A stretch of DNA of 64,000 nucleotides from JBHJHP01 sp042219855 (GCF_042219855.1 NZ_JBHJHP010000002.1:62001-126000); one strand, 5' to 3'; shown: positions 9,030 to 18,062, numbered from the stretch's first letter. Numbers and translations: made by a program. Notes: generated from the letters alone by a model not told the origin.

Positions 9030-10881
9030 TAAACTCCGGAACAATTTTTTTCATCGATTTAACGATTTCCATTGTATTGCCTTTATCCGTTATATCGTAA
9101 AGCTGGTGAAGATCCATTTTTGCTTCTTCAAATGCATACTCCCTCACTTTTGCAATCATAATCCTTGAATGGTAGGTTGGCAGTGTATTCTCGCTCACAT
9201 TCAGCAGTTCTTCGTAAAGCTTTTCTCCCGGTCGCAAGCCGGTATACTCAATCTCAATATCCCTTTCAAGAATCAGCCCCGACAGTTTAATCATCTTTTT
9301 GGCCAGCTCGGCTATTTTGATGGATTCGCCCATGTCAAAAATAAAAATCTCTCCTCCTTTTCCCATAGCTCCTGCTTCCAGTACCAGCTGACAGGCTTCA
9401 GGAATAGTCATGAAAAACCGAGTGATTTCAGGATGAGTAACGGTAACCGGGCCACCACTTTCAATCTGCCGTCTGAACCGCGGTATGACCGAACCATTTG
9501 ATCCAAGAACATTTCCAAACCGGGTTGTAATATACCGTGTTTTGCTCAGCTTGTTCAGGGATTGAATGTATATTTCAGCAATGCGTTTCGACGCTCCCAT
9601 AACGTTTGTTGGATTCACGGCTTTATCTGTAGATATCATGACAAACCGGTCCACACCGTATTCATTGGCCAGGTCGGCAAGAATCTGAGAACCCAGCACG
9701 TTATTCTGGACCGCTTCAACCGGATGAAATTCCATCATCGGAACATGCTTGTATGCAGCCGCATGGTAAACCACATTTGGCTTATACCTGGCAAATATCT
9801 TTCGCATCATCGGTTCGCGGGTAATATTACCAATAACCACTTCAAACTTTTTAAACCGGAGTTGTTCTTCCAGTTCAAGCTGAATGTCATAGAGCGGTGT
9901 TTCAGCCTGATCAACAAGAATAATCTTTTCAGGGTTGAACCGGGTAAGTTGTCGGACCATCTCACTGCCGATAGATCCTGCAGCACCTGTTACCAGGATA
10001 CATTTGCCTTTTACCTGTTCTGATATATTTGATTCATCAAGCTTAATCGGATCACGTTCCAGTAAATCCTCAATTCTGATCTTCCTGATCTGGTTATAGC
10101 TTAGCTCACCCTTGGCCCAGTCACTGGCTTTGGGCACTGTAAGTGTTTTAATATTGAGTGACAGAGCTTTTTCAATCAGTTCTTTTTTAAGGTGATTATC
10201 GATTGTATCATCTGCAAAAAGAAGTGTATTGATATCATGTTCTTCCGCAATGGACTCAAAACTGGAGTAATGAAAAATCTCAACCCCATCAATCTTCTTT
10301 CCTACATTCCGGCGGTTATGGTCAATAAATGCAACAATATTGGCAGCTCCACCCAATTCGCGTTCATAGGTTTGTTTAACGATAACACCGGTTTGTCCGG
10401 CACCGAAAATCACCACATCCTGGTGCCGCTCCTCACTGGCCATCAGCTTCCAGTAAACACCCTTAACCATGACCCTGGTGGAAATCATCAGGAAAGCCAC
10501 CAGAAGAAAGTCGATCAGTATAACCGAAAAAGGAAAGAGGAATTTCCCTCCAAAGACGCCGTTCGAAAGGACGTTTACAAACATGATGGCTGCAGAACCG
10601 ATGAGCAGCACAAGCAATATACGCTCGGTATCCCGAAAGGTGGCGTATCTTACAATACCGGCATATATTTTTGAAATAACAAAACTAAGCGCTCGGATAC
10701 CTGTAACAACAAGTATACCATAAAGCATATAATAGTCCTGTTGATCCGGTATCTGAAAATTATAGCGCAGCAAATACGCAAATGTAATTGCGAATACGCT
10801 GAGAAAAACATCAAAAAGAAATACGATCCAGCGTGGTGTATTCGTTTCTGAAAGGTTCATATTACCGGGTAATACCATCAT
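8977..10881 (-). CDS. Nucleotide-sugar 4,6-dehydratase/epimerase, FlaA1/CapD/WbpM type
   Basis: Membrane-anchored UDP-sugar dehydratase family protein used in surface polysaccharide or glycan precursor synthesis. The 634 aa show four N-terminal transmembrane helices (about residues 15-125), a CoA-binding-like Rossmann domain with GAGQTG, then the main short-chain dehydrogenase domain with NAD loop TGAAGSIGSE near residue 296. The active-site segment STDKAV..MGASKR replaces the usual YxxxK with MxxxK, which is typical of this large-membrane group. The C-terminal half has GLRPGEKLYEELL. The product sugar cannot be told. It is not surrounded by glycosyltransferases here. Confidence 0.88.
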   Translation of the reverse strand: MMVLPGNMNLSETNTPRWIVFLFDVFLSVFAITFAYLLRYNFQIPDQQDYYMLYGILVVTGIRALSFVISKIYAGIVRYATFRDTERILLVLLIGSAAIMFVNVLSNGVFGGKFLFPFSVILIDFLLVAFLMISTRVMVKGVYWKLMASEERHQDVVIFGAGQTGVIVKQTYERELGGAANIVAFIDHNRRNVGKKIDGVEIFHYSSFESIAEEHDINTLLFADDTIDNHLKKELIEKALSLNIKTLTVPKASDWAKGELSYNQIRKIRIEDLLERDPIKLDESNISEQVKGKCILVTGAAGSIGSEMVRQLTRFNPEKIILVDQAETPLYDIQLELEEQLRFKKFEVVIGNITREPMMRKIFARYKPNVVYHAAAYKHVPMMEFHPVEAVQNNVLGSQILADLANEYGVDRFVMISTDKAVNPTNVMGASKRIAEIYIQSLNKLSKTRYITTRFGNVLGSNGSVIPRFRRQIESGGPVTVTHPEITRFFMTIPEACQLVLEAGAMGKGGEIFIFDMGESIKIAELAKKMIKLSGLILERDIEIEYTGLRPGEKLYEELLNVSENTLPTYHSRIMIAKVREYAFEEAKMDLHQLYDITDKGNTMEIVKSMKKIVPEFISKNSVYEQLDTKTKVS

Positions 10882-10924
10882 CTTTTATAAGTGAAACAGC
10901 GCTACAAAAGTAATATTAATCCGG

Positions 10925-11977
10925 TTAAACCGTCCGTTCTTTTTCTTTTTCACCGGTTTTAACCTTTTCTCCAAAACAAACGCCCATGCGGCGTCCCTGC
11001 TCTATCAGCGGATCGTCGTGCTGTACCAGGTGAAGTTTTCCGGCGACTTCACTCAGTGGAATTGAACTAATTTTTCCATCGATCAGTGCAACCATCTGTC
11101 CGAATTTTTTTTCATGGATCAGTTCCGCAGCATGACCGCCAAACTCTGTTGACAAAATTCTGTCATAAGGTGAAGGCGATCCTCCGCGTTGAATATAACC
11201 CAGTACGGTCTCACGTGTTTCCAGGTGCGTTTTGGACGTAATCTGTTTGGCAATATACCGACCTGCGGGTTTATTGTTTGGCGTTTTTATTCCTTCGGCA
11301 ACGACCACAATGGAATAGGGCTTTCCTTTTCTGGAACGATCTTTTAACGTTTTGCACACCGTGTTGATATCATACTCAATTTCCGGCAATAGTATAATAT
11401 CACCACCGGATGCCATACCTGAGTGCAGCGCCAGCCAACCCGCATGATGCCCCATTATTTCTATTACCATAACCCTTTTATGAGAATTGGCTGTTGTATG
11501 TAACCTGTCTATGGCCTCTGTTGCAATATTTACAGCAGAATCGAAACCAAAAGTTACATCTGTACCCCAGATATCATTATCAATTGTTTTGGGAATACCA
11601 ACAACATTCAGCCCCTCTTCTGCTAAAAGACTCGCGGTCTTCTGAGTGCCGTTACCACCAATACACACCAGACAATCCAGCCCCAGATTTTCATAATTCC
11701 GTTTGATAGCCTGTGGCTTATTGGCCACAATATCATCTTCCATTTTTTTAAAGGGCTTTTCCCTCGATGTGCCGAGTATAGTACCCCCAAGCGTTAAAAT
11801 ACCTGACAGTTGCTTCTCTGACAGGTCTATATAATCGTTATAAAGTAATCCACTAAATCCGTTATTTATCCCAATAACCTCCATGCCATACTGAACAATG
11901 GCAGTTTTTCCCACACCTCTTATCGTGGCATTTATTCCGGGGCAATCACCCCCGGCAGATAATATTCCTATCCTCAT
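10925..11977 (-). CDS. pfkA: 6-phosphofructokinase (mixed-signature PFK family)
   Basis: Phosphorylates fructose-6-phosphate to fructose-1,6-bisphosphate in glycolysis. The 350 aa carry the N-terminal loop GGDCPGIN (residues 10-16), GGNGT at 107-111 and PKTIDND at 129-135, then MGHHAGWLA. In classical ATP enzymes these two sites read GGDGS and PGTIDND. In pyrophosphate enzymes they read GGDD and PKTIDND. This protein has Gly at the first diagnostic site and Lys at the second, the combination described for the group III ATP-type clade. The phosphoryl donor should therefore be tested, not assumed. It lies 43 nt upstream of the dehydratase gene on the same strand. Confidence 0.88.
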   Translation of the reverse strand: MRIGILSAGGDCPGINATIRGVGKTAIVQYGMEVIGINNGFSGLLYNDYIDLSEKQLSGILTLGGTILGTSREKPFKKMEDDIVANKPQAIKRNYENLGLDCLVCIGGNGTQKTASLLAEEGLNVVGIPKTIDNDIWGTDVTFGFDSAVNIATEAIDRLHTTANSHKRVMVIEIMGHHAGWLALHSGMASGGDIILLPEIEYDINTVCKTLKDRSRKGKPYSIVVVAEGIKTPNNKPAGRYIAKQITSKTHLETRETVLGYIQRGGSPSPYDRILSTEFGGHAAELIHEKKFGQMVALIDGKISSIPLSEVAGKLHLVQHDDPLIEQGRRMGVCFGEKVKTGEKEKERTV

Positions 11978-12023
11978 AACCTAATGTTTTAACAACACAA
12001 ATTAACAAATAATGATTTATCTT

Positions 12024-12031
12024 CAAAACTA
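12024..12031 (-). promoter_or_regulatory. Possible -7 element for the phosphofructokinase gene
   Basis: TAGTTTTG on the minus strand, about 47 nt before the start codon, matches TAnnTTTG. No TTG is found 19-21 nt upstream. Confidence 0.35.
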
Positions 12032-12135
12032 ATCCATACGGTTTTTTGTGTATCCTTATTTAATTAAATTGCATAAAATTAAATCCTGATGCAACGCTTT
12101 GGCGTATAACAACCTCTTTTGACTGAATTAATCGA

Positions 12136-12678
12136 ATGAAGGAACCTGGTGACAAAGAGAAATACCTTATTGAAGGGGCATTAAAAAACGACAGGAAAGC
12201 TCAGTATGAACTTTTTATGTCGTACAAAGATGCCATGTTCACCATTTTGTTCCGTTTTCTGGGCAATACTCAGGACGCTGAGGATGCATTACAGGAAGGT
12301 TTTATAAAGGTATTCACCAAGATAGACAGCTTCAGTGGCAAGTCTACTCTGGGGGCCTGGATGAAAACAATCTTTATACGTACGGCACTTGAGAAAGTCA
12401 GAAAACGGGTTTATGTCTCCGACATTGAAGAGGCCTACTCATATGAGCCGTTCGAGCCCGATGATGAGCTGACCGGCGAAATGCTCGAGAAAGCGATCCT
12501 TTCACTGGACGAAGGCTACCGCACCATTTTTCTGCTGGTAGAGGTGGAAGGTTACAAGCACCGGGAGGTTGCAGATATGCTGAGTATTAGCGAAGGAACA
12601 AGTAAATCGCAACTGTCCAGAGCAAAAAAGAAATTACAGTCAACACTTAATGAACTGAATAATATTGAAAGATTATAA
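12136..12678 (+). CDS. ECF-type RNA polymerase sigma factor
   Basis: Alternative sigma factor of 180 aa. Region 2 covers about residues 25-90, with DAEDALQEGFIKVF typical of sigma 2.2/2.3 and FSGKSTLGAWMKTIFIR of 2.3/2.4. Region 4 covers about 125-175, with the helix-turn-helix YKHREVADMLSISEGTSKSQLSRAKKKL. It heads a nine-gene same-strand run reaching 18027. The next gene starts inside its last codons and encodes the expected membrane partner. By analogy with other ECF operons it should respond to an envelope signal and control envelope genes, perhaps those downstream; that is inference. Confidence 0.93.
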   Translation: MKEPGDKEKYLIEGALKNDRKAQYELFMSYKDAMFTILFRFLGNTQDAEDALQEGFIKVFTKIDSFSGKSTLGAWMKTIFIRTALEKVRKRVYVSDIEEAYSYEPFEPDDELTGEMLEKAILSLDEGYRTIFLLVEVEGYKHREVADMLSISEGTSKSQLSRAKKKLQSTLNELNNIERL

Positions 12679-13222
12679 CAACATAAAGAATAAACTATCT
12701 CAGCTTCCGTCCCATTCAGCAGATGAACGGCTCTGGGAAGGCATAGAAGAAAAGATGCCACAGTCCGGGATTTTCAATAAGCTGCCACAACGAGAAGCAC
12801 CGGACGATATTTGGGATAAAATCAGTGCGGAGCTCCCACACAGGAAGTCTGTTCTCAGGTTTTTACCTTATTGGATGGCAGCGGCATCAGTTATTATTAT
12901 ATTTTCACTCACCATACTGCTGAAACCCAACCGGCAAAACGACCAGATTATAGTGGCAGAAGAGATAATAACCGAAGATGTGGTACCGCAAAAAACGCCG
13001 GAACTGAATAAAGAAATAACCATATATTGCGATCAGTATCCGTCTGTTTGCAGTACCGGTAAATTTACTCAATTAAAAAAACAGCTGGATGAATTGAAAG
13101 CACAGAAAAAAGAGCTGAATAAACTTAAATTGTTTGACTCAGATCCGCAGATTGATCTTTATATTGAACACATCAATCTGGAGCTATCTACAATAGAACG
13201 CAAACTAATAGCCATGTTCTGA
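12665..13222 (+). CDS. Putative anti-sigma factor, single-pass membrane protein
   Basis: A 185-aa protein starting at TTG (12665) and overlapping the sigma gene by 14 nt. It has a cytoplasmic N-part of about 65 residues, one transmembrane helix (about 67-84), and a periplasmic C-part with a charged heptad-like helix (about 135-185). No zinc-binding HxxxCxxC anti-sigma motif is seen. The N-part holds two copies of one motif 26 residues apart: L-P-x8-W-x7-P at 14-32 and at 40-58. Position next to the sigma factor and the topology support an anti-sigma role; no family was recognised. Confidence 0.65.
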   Translation: MKDYNNIKNKLSQLPSHSADERLWEGIEEKMPQSGIFNKLPQREAPDDIWDKISAELPHRKSVLRFLPYWMAAASVIIIFSLTILLKPNRQNDQIIVAEEIITEDVVPQKTPELNKEITIYCDQYPSVCSTGKFTQLKKQLDELKAQKKELNKLKLFDSDPQIDLYIEHINLELSTIERKLIAMF

Positions 13223-13921
13223 ATGAGATTATTGATAACCTCCATATTATTCATGATCACGCTTGCAGCAACTGCACAGGAAACCCGTGTTGTGGTATCG
13301 GAAGACAGCTCTGCTCAAACCAGTGAATATGACCGTTTGTTTAATATGTTGTCCGGGGACAAGAGGCAGATTAACAGCCTGTTCAAATTAAACGCTGTAG
13401 ACTGGGGTCAACTTAGCCCATCATTTGTATTTGAGCAACGCATATATAAATGTCTTACCATTGAACCGGCATTAAGAATTGATGGCTTTGGGGTATCTCA
13501 GCAAAACGGACTGAAATATATGGTCACACCTGAAGTAAGATTAAAGTGTTACCACAATTTCAGATTCAGAGAACAGCGGGGCAGGAATACGAATGGTTTT
13601 TCAGGCAATTATTTTATGGCTGCACTGGCCACTCCCTTTGGCGACACTCCCTCTTTACTTGAATCACAGCTGAACAGGCAATACTTTTATGATTATGACC
13701 TGGGTGACCTCCCGGTGAATGAGATACAGATGATTGGATTACTCCAGTTCGGATATGGCATACAAAGGCGTTTTCTGGATATCGGGTATTTTGATATGGC
13801 TTTTGGCGTGAACATGCAGGTGTACAACGACTTGATTCCTAAGAATAAACTATTGCCTTTTGTTAAAATCGGTATCGGATTCGGGATCACTCCTAAAAAA
13901 GCAAAAGAACTGACCGAGTGA
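13223..13921 (+). CDS. Secreted outer-membrane-like protein, unknown function
   Basis: A 232-aa protein with a signal peptide (MRLLITSILFMITLAATAQ) and a body rich in alternating hydrophobic and aromatic segments ending in FVKIGIGFGI, which suggests an outer-membrane beta-barrel. It begins directly after the anti-sigma stop codon. No family was recognised. Its place in the ECF run suggests it belongs to the same envelope function. Confidence 0.6.
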   Translation: MRLLITSILFMITLAATAQETRVVVSEDSSAQTSEYDRLFNMLSGDKRQINSLFKLNAVDWGQLSPSFVFEQRIYKCLTIEPALRIDGFGVSQQNGLKYMVTPEVRLKCYHNFRFREQRGRNTNGFSGNYFMAALATPFGDTPSLLESQLNRQYFYDYDLGDLPVNEIQMIGLLQFGYGIQRRFLDIGYFDMAFGVNMQVYNDLIPKNKLLPFVKIGIGFGITPKKAKELTE

Positions 13922-14796
13922 AAGTAAAATTTTACATATCGCTGATCATGGGAGTCTTAATGATTTCACTTCAGGCCCAGACCAAGGTTAAGGTCCTGAC
14001 AAGAATTATTGAGAAGAGTTATACCTACACCGATGAATTTCTTCTGGATATTGATGCCGAAAAAGCAGATATTACCATCGAAACTATTCCCGGCAATACC
14101 GTGGAATTACAACTGAAACAAATTGTTAAAAATCCAAGTCAGGAGATTGCCAGAGAACATCTGGAAGCACAAAAGTTTGTAGAAAACAGCTCACGGGACC
14201 GGCTTTTCATAAAAAACTATATTCTGTTCAACGATGCGAATGATAAATCAGGATCGATTTTTAAAAATGAATACCATATTAAAGTGCCGGAGCAGTGTCA
14301 TGTGAAGATTAAAAATCAATTGGGAAACATCGTATTGAAAAACCTGGATAAAGGGGTCTACCTGGAACTGGAGTATGCAAAAGCTGAACTGAATAATTGT
14401 ACATCGAAACTTAATTTAAACATTTCGCTTGGTGAGCTTACCATTAATGGCGGAACGGTAACGGGGATAATCAATACAAGGAACACAAGAATTAAACTTC
14501 AGTCCGTAAGTGGAGAACTCAGCGGAACAGCAACTTTGGGAAATCTCTCATTGTTTTTAAACGGAAACCCACTGGTAGCTGACCTGCAAACGAACTATTG
14601 TGAAACCACCATCATAAATAAATCGGAAGGAAGTTATGCATTCCGGCTGGAAACAAAAGGCGGGGAAATAAACAGCATTGAATATAATGCAGAGAAAACA
14701 GAACAGGGTGAAAAGCTCGACATTACGCCATCTACTGACGGGGTTCTGCCCCGAATAAGCATTTCTGCAACAGATAACGATATTAATTTGTATTAA
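13918..14796 (+). CDS. Secreted beta-repeat protein, DUF4097/adhesin-like
   Basis: A 292-aa protein starting at GTG (13918), overlapping the preceding stop by 4 nt. It has a signal peptide ending near LQAQ. The body has regular short beta segments (IKNQLGNIVLKNL, GELTINGGTVTGII, SGELSGTATLGNLSLFL), as in the parallel beta-helix type domains annotated as DUF4097 or putative adhesins in Bacteroidota. No catalytic motif is seen. It is probably periplasmic or cell-surface. The family assignment is by pattern only. Confidence 0.55.
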   Translation: MKVKFYISLIMGVLMISLQAQTKVKVLTRIIEKSYTYTDEFLLDIDAEKADITIETIPGNTVELQLKQIVKNPSQEIAREHLEAQKFVENSSRDRLFIKNYILFNDANDKSGSIFKNEYHIKVPEQCHVKIKNQLGNIVLKNLDKGVYLELEYAKAELNNCTSKLNLNISLGELTINGGTVTGIINTRNTRIKLQSVSGELSGTATLGNLSLFLNGNPLVADLQTNYCETTIINKSEGSYAFRLETKGGEINSIEYNAEKTEQGEKLDITPSTDGVLPRISISATDNDINLY

Positions 14797-14797
14797 A

Positions 14798-15490
14798 ATG
14801 AAACACGTTCTTATTTACATAAACATAATCATGGTACTGGGATTTTTATCCTGCGCCCAAAGTGATCTCTCTCAGGAAGGCACGATGTACGATGTGATCC
14901 CATCGGATAATGAAATGGTTTTTGATCAGTATGTATCAGTATTACCTGAAGGGAATCTTTCGTATGGTGATACACTTTGGCTGAAACTGAAAATCAACAG
15001 TCAGCTTTTCACCGATAAGATATCAGAACAGGGCGTCTATATTCCTTTGGATGATGCCCGGTTAATTTGCCAGTTTCAGATTACAGACCTGATAGAGAAT
15101 ACCTCTCCGGCCTATAATATGATCGTTAAATCGGGACAACTGGTTTCTAAAACAGGTGATCTTATCACCGTAGCATTCGGCTATCCGGACAAACTGCCCG
15201 ATCTTGAAGTCGGCCTGCAGTTTCCGGACATCGGGAAGTATTCCATCAACTTTGTCAACTACCCCAATCCAGAAGATGCTGAGCAGTTAAACAATCCCTG
15301 TATAACCGACTGTGAAAATTACTGGTATGACATGGGCTTTTATTACAACGAGAATAAGAAAGATTTTGAATATAAAGCATTTATTGAGTACCACTTTTCA
15401 ATTCCTGACAACGTAAATTCATATGAGAATAAGGATTTTGCGAATACCAGCATTTACGATGATGCGGTATACACATTTATAGTAAAATAA
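14798..15490 (+). CDS. Lipoprotein, unknown function
   Basis: A 230-aa protein with a signal peptide and lipobox GFLSC near residue 19, so a predicted lipoprotein. The body has no recognised domain; Cys residues occur in CITDC near residue 168. It begins 1 nt after the preceding stop. Function unknown; the context is the ECF-sigma envelope run. Confidence 0.6.
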   Translation: MKHVLIYINIIMVLGFLSCAQSDLSQEGTMYDVIPSDNEMVFDQYVSVLPEGNLSYGDTLWLKLKINSQLFTDKISEQGVYIPLDDARLICQFQITDLIENTSPAYNMIVKSGQLVSKTGDLITVAFGYPDKLPDLEVGLQFPDIGKYSINFVNYPNPEDAEQLNNPCITDCENYWYDMGFYYNENKKDFEYKAFIEYHFSIPDNVNSYENKDFANTSIYDDAVYTFIVK

Positions 15491-15491
15491 T

Positions 15492-16079
15492 ATGGTTAAA
15501 AGACTATTCCATATCATATTTTTGTTATCCGTTATTCTTCCGGTTCAGGCGCAACTTATTTACAAGCCATTGAAACTGGACGTTGGAATGGCGTTCGGTG
15601 AACTGACCGGTCCGCATGCCGGATTCATTACACCTTATGCCGAATTAAAACTGAACCTGACGAACAGAATTACTATTGGAGGCCGTTATGAATATGTGTA
15701 CTTTTCACAGAAAGACCAGTCTATCATTAATTCTCCATTAAACGATAATCTCTACTGGAAAAATATAGAAAGTGATGGCTACATATCATCCTTTACAGGA
15801 ACATGTGATTATTACTTCAACACCCATAAACTAAGGCCATTTGCCGGAGTCGGTCTTGGTTTGTATTATGCATCGCTGAAGGAGCAGAATGTATTTATCA
15901 ATAACGATGAAACGCTTTTATTACCCGGAGCTATGCTGCGTATTGGCTTTAGTGTTGAGCATATTCGTTTTGGTATAGAATACAACCTGGTCCCGAATGA
16001 TGTCACTGAACTTAACTACCTTTCATTCAAACTTGGTTTTGAAATAGGAGGAGGGAAAAAAGTATTTATTAAACCGTAA
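15492..16079 (+). CDS. Small outer-membrane beta-barrel protein
   Basis: A 195-aa protein with a signal peptide ending near VQAQ. Amphipathic strands with aromatic ends follow (ITIGGRYEYVYF, LRPFAGVGLGLYYASL, HIRFGIEYNLV, LSFKLGFEIGG), the pattern of an eight-stranded barrel of the OmpA/porin-like type. It begins 1 nt after the upstream stop. No substrate can be inferred. Confidence 0.65.
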   Translation: MVKRLFHIIFLLSVILPVQAQLIYKPLKLDVGMAFGELTGPHAGFITPYAELKLNLTNRITIGGRYEYVYFSQKDQSIINSPLNDNLYWKNIESDGYISSFTGTCDYYFNTHKLRPFAGVGLGLYYASLKEQNVFINNDETLLLPGAMLRIGFSVEHIRFGIEYNLVPNDVTELNYLSFKLGFEIGGGKKVFIKP

Positions 16080-16089
16080 TTTTTAAAAC

Positions 16090-16593
16090 ATGAGAAAAAT
16101 TGTTTTGCTGCTCGTAGTGATAACTACGTTATGGGGATTCTCTGTGGACGATTTATCGTATTACAACGCATATTCCCCTGTACTGATGGAACGATCCAAT
16201 CTGGAAAAATCAATCCATTCAGTTGATCCGGTTGCAATGGAAAACCCCGGTAAGATATATATTAAGGATTCATTGCTGTTCATTGTTGAGAAGTTTAAAG
16301 GTGTGCATATCATAAACGATTATGATCCTTCACATCCTGTAAGTCTGGCTTTCATTACCATTCCCGGAGTGGTTGATGTTGCCGTAAAGAACAATCTGTT
16401 GTTTGCGGATAATGCAGTGGATCTGGTGTCGGTAAATATATCAGACGTGAAGAACGCTACGGTTGTAAACCGTGTGAAAAATGTATTCCCTGAACTCACA
16501 CATCCCGAACTCCGGTATATTCCCGATGATTTCAGGAAAGAAAACCGTCCGGCAAATACCATCATTGTTAACTGGATAAAACGCGAATCATGA
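16090..16593 (+). CDS. LVIVD-repeat-like secreted protein
   Basis: A 167-aa protein with a signal peptide. Segments such as KIYIKDSLLFIVEKFKGVHI with IND.DPSHPVSLAF, and NLLFADNAVDLVSVNISD, resemble LVIVD propeller repeats, in which a short blade ends in a D-I-S/D-P pair. Only about two to three blades are present, so it cannot form a whole propeller alone. It overlaps the next gene by 4 nt, and that gene encodes a lipoprotein of the same type. The two may form one structure. Confidence 0.55.
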   Translation: MRKIVLLLVVITTLWGFSVDDLSYYNAYSPVLMERSNLEKSIHSVDPVAMENPGKIYIKDSLLFIVEKFKGVHIINDYDPSHPVSLAFITIPGVVDVAVKNNLLFADNAVDLVSVNISDVKNATVVNRVKNVFPELTHPELRYIPDDFRKENRPANTIIVNWIKRES

Positions 16594-17366
16594 AAACAGG
16601 ATTAATCTATACCGGCATGATACTGATACTGATATTCGGGTCATGCGAAAACAGTGATATTAACTTTACGTACAACCGTACTGACACGATGGCTGAAGGT
16701 TTAAACGGAAGCGGAACAGGTGGTAGTATGGCACGTTTTACCATTGTGGGAGACCAACTGTATACTGTTGATGGATACACACTTAAGACGTTTGACTTAA
16801 CTGACCGGAATAAAATAACCTTAAAATCGAGCTGGCAGATGGACTGGTCCGGAGGAATTGAGACTATTTTCCCATACCATAATAAACTCTTCCTGGGAAC
16901 CACAACCGGAATGCACATCATTGACATATCAAATCCTGATCAGCCACAATACACCTCGAAGTATGAACATGTCGTCAGTTGTGATCCGGTAGTTGTCAGT
17001 GGGAACTATGCCTACGTCACACTAAGCTCGGGCAGTAACTGGTGCAACAGATCGGTTAATCAGCTGCAGGTTATCAATATCAGCAACATCACAAATCCAA
17101 AACTGGAAAGAACATACAATATGAACAATCCTAAGGGACTCGGCACCGATGATGGCCTGCTGTTTGTTTGCGATAACGGACTTAAAGTATTTAAAAAGAA
17201 TTCCGCAACCGACCTGGTACACATCAATACCTTTACAGATATAAACGGCGCTTATGATGTTATTCCCTATAACGGTCTTCTTATTCTGATCAGCACAGAT
17301 GGCCTGAGGCAATATTTATACGAAAATGACAATCTTACTTTAATAAGCTCAATACTCACAAACTAA
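16590..17366 (+). CDS. LVIVD-repeat-like lipoprotein
   Basis: A 258-aa lipoprotein with lipobox IFGSC near residue 19. Repeats of the form DQLYTVDGYTLKTFDLTD, NKLFLGTTTGMHIIDISNPDQP, NYAYVTLSS...QLQVINISNITNP and GLLFVCDNGLKVFKK are clear LVIVD-type blades, about 40-45 residues each. It is probably anchored to the outer membrane with a partial or complete propeller. It is translationally coupled to the upstream gene. Confidence 0.65.
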   Translation: MKTGLIYTGMILILIFGSCENSDINFTYNRTDTMAEGLNGSGTGGSMARFTIVGDQLYTVDGYTLKTFDLTDRNKITLKSSWQMDWSGGIETIFPYHNKLFLGTTTGMHIIDISNPDQPQYTSKYEHVVSCDPVVVSGNYAYVTLSSGSNWCNRSVNQLQVINISNITNPKLERTYNMNNPKGLGTDDGLLFVCDNGLKVFKKNSATDLVHINTFTDINGAYDVIPYNGLLILISTDGLRQYLYENDNLTLISSILTN

Positions 17367-17376
17367 GTAAAAACAT

Positions 17377-18027
17377 ATGAAAACCATAATTATTTCCATA
17401 GCATTCTGCCTTGCTGTTCTGCCTGCAATGGCACAACAGAAAAACGAAAATGTAAATGCTGAACCAGAGTGGAAATTCAGCATTGGCCTTGTGCCGCAAT
17501 ATGCTATCGTAAGCGGGATGCGGATTGACTTTGATCTTAAGCTCAAACAAAATCAATACCTCACCCTGGCACCTCAGATGTATTATAATGAGAATTATAC
17601 CTTGTTTTATCCTGAGAGCACAGACATGAAGGGTTTAGGCATGAATGTCAACTACAGGTATATATTTTCGCAAAATGAAAAACCGGAAGGACCTTACATT
17701 GGGGCGGGGTTAGTATATAAGTATTTTAATTTGCAATACTGGGGTGATGAATGGATATCGTATATGGAACTTGGAAACACCTATTCGGAACTGGTGAATC
17801 AGGAAGTCAGCAAAAAATTCAATCAGTTTGGATATGACCTGCTAATTGGATACCAGGGTACTGTGGACCGGTTCTTTTTTGATATGTACATTGGCTGGGG
17901 TTTCCGGTTAAGCGACTTTGACAAGGATAAATCTGACGATAAATTCTGGAGTGAAACAGTCTTCGATCCGGGATATTCAGGTTTTCTTCCAACCATCGGG
18001 TTCAGGGCCGGAATATTCCTGAAATAA
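17377..18027 (+). CDS. Outer-membrane beta-barrel protein
   Basis: A 216-aa protein with a signal peptide ending near AMAQ. The body shows barrel strands (WKFSIGLVPQYAI, GPYIGAGLVYKYFNL, RFFFDMYIGWGFRL, FLPTIGFRAGIFLK), and the C-terminal strand ends the protein. It resembles DUF3575-type or OmpW-like small porins but no family was recognised with confidence. It is the last gene of the run and is followed by a strong bidirectional terminator. Confidence 0.65.
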   Translation: MKTIIISIAFCLAVLPAMAQQKNENVNAEPEWKFSIGLVPQYAIVSGMRIDFDLKLKQNQYLTLAPQMYYNENYTLFYPESTDMKGLGMNVNYRYIFSQNEKPEGPYIGAGLVYKYFNLQYWGDEWISYMELGNTYSELVNQEVSKKFNQFGYDLLIGYQGTVDRFFFDMYIGWGFRLSDFDKDKSDDKFWSETVFDPGYSGFLPTIGFRAGIFLK

Positions 18028-18037
18028 CAACAACAAA

Positions 18038-18059
18038 AAAGGAGGCTCGTGCCTCCTTT
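18038..18059. terminator. Bidirectional intrinsic terminator
   Basis: A perfect 9-bp stem AAAGGAGGC / GCCTCCTTT with loop TCGT. A-run on the left and T-run on the right, placed between the convergent genes ending at 18027 (+) and 18063 (-). Confidence 0.85.
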
Positions 18060-18062
18060 ATC

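Noticed and set aside
9562..10023. 153-residue reading frame antisense to the dehydratase gene
   Set aside because: Mirrors the coding frame on the other strand and has no signal or family pattern.
12050..12125. ECF-type promoter before the sigma gene (AAC and CGT boxes near 12093-12106)
   Set aside because: The spacing between the boxes is far too short for an ECF promoter, so autoregulation is not claimed.
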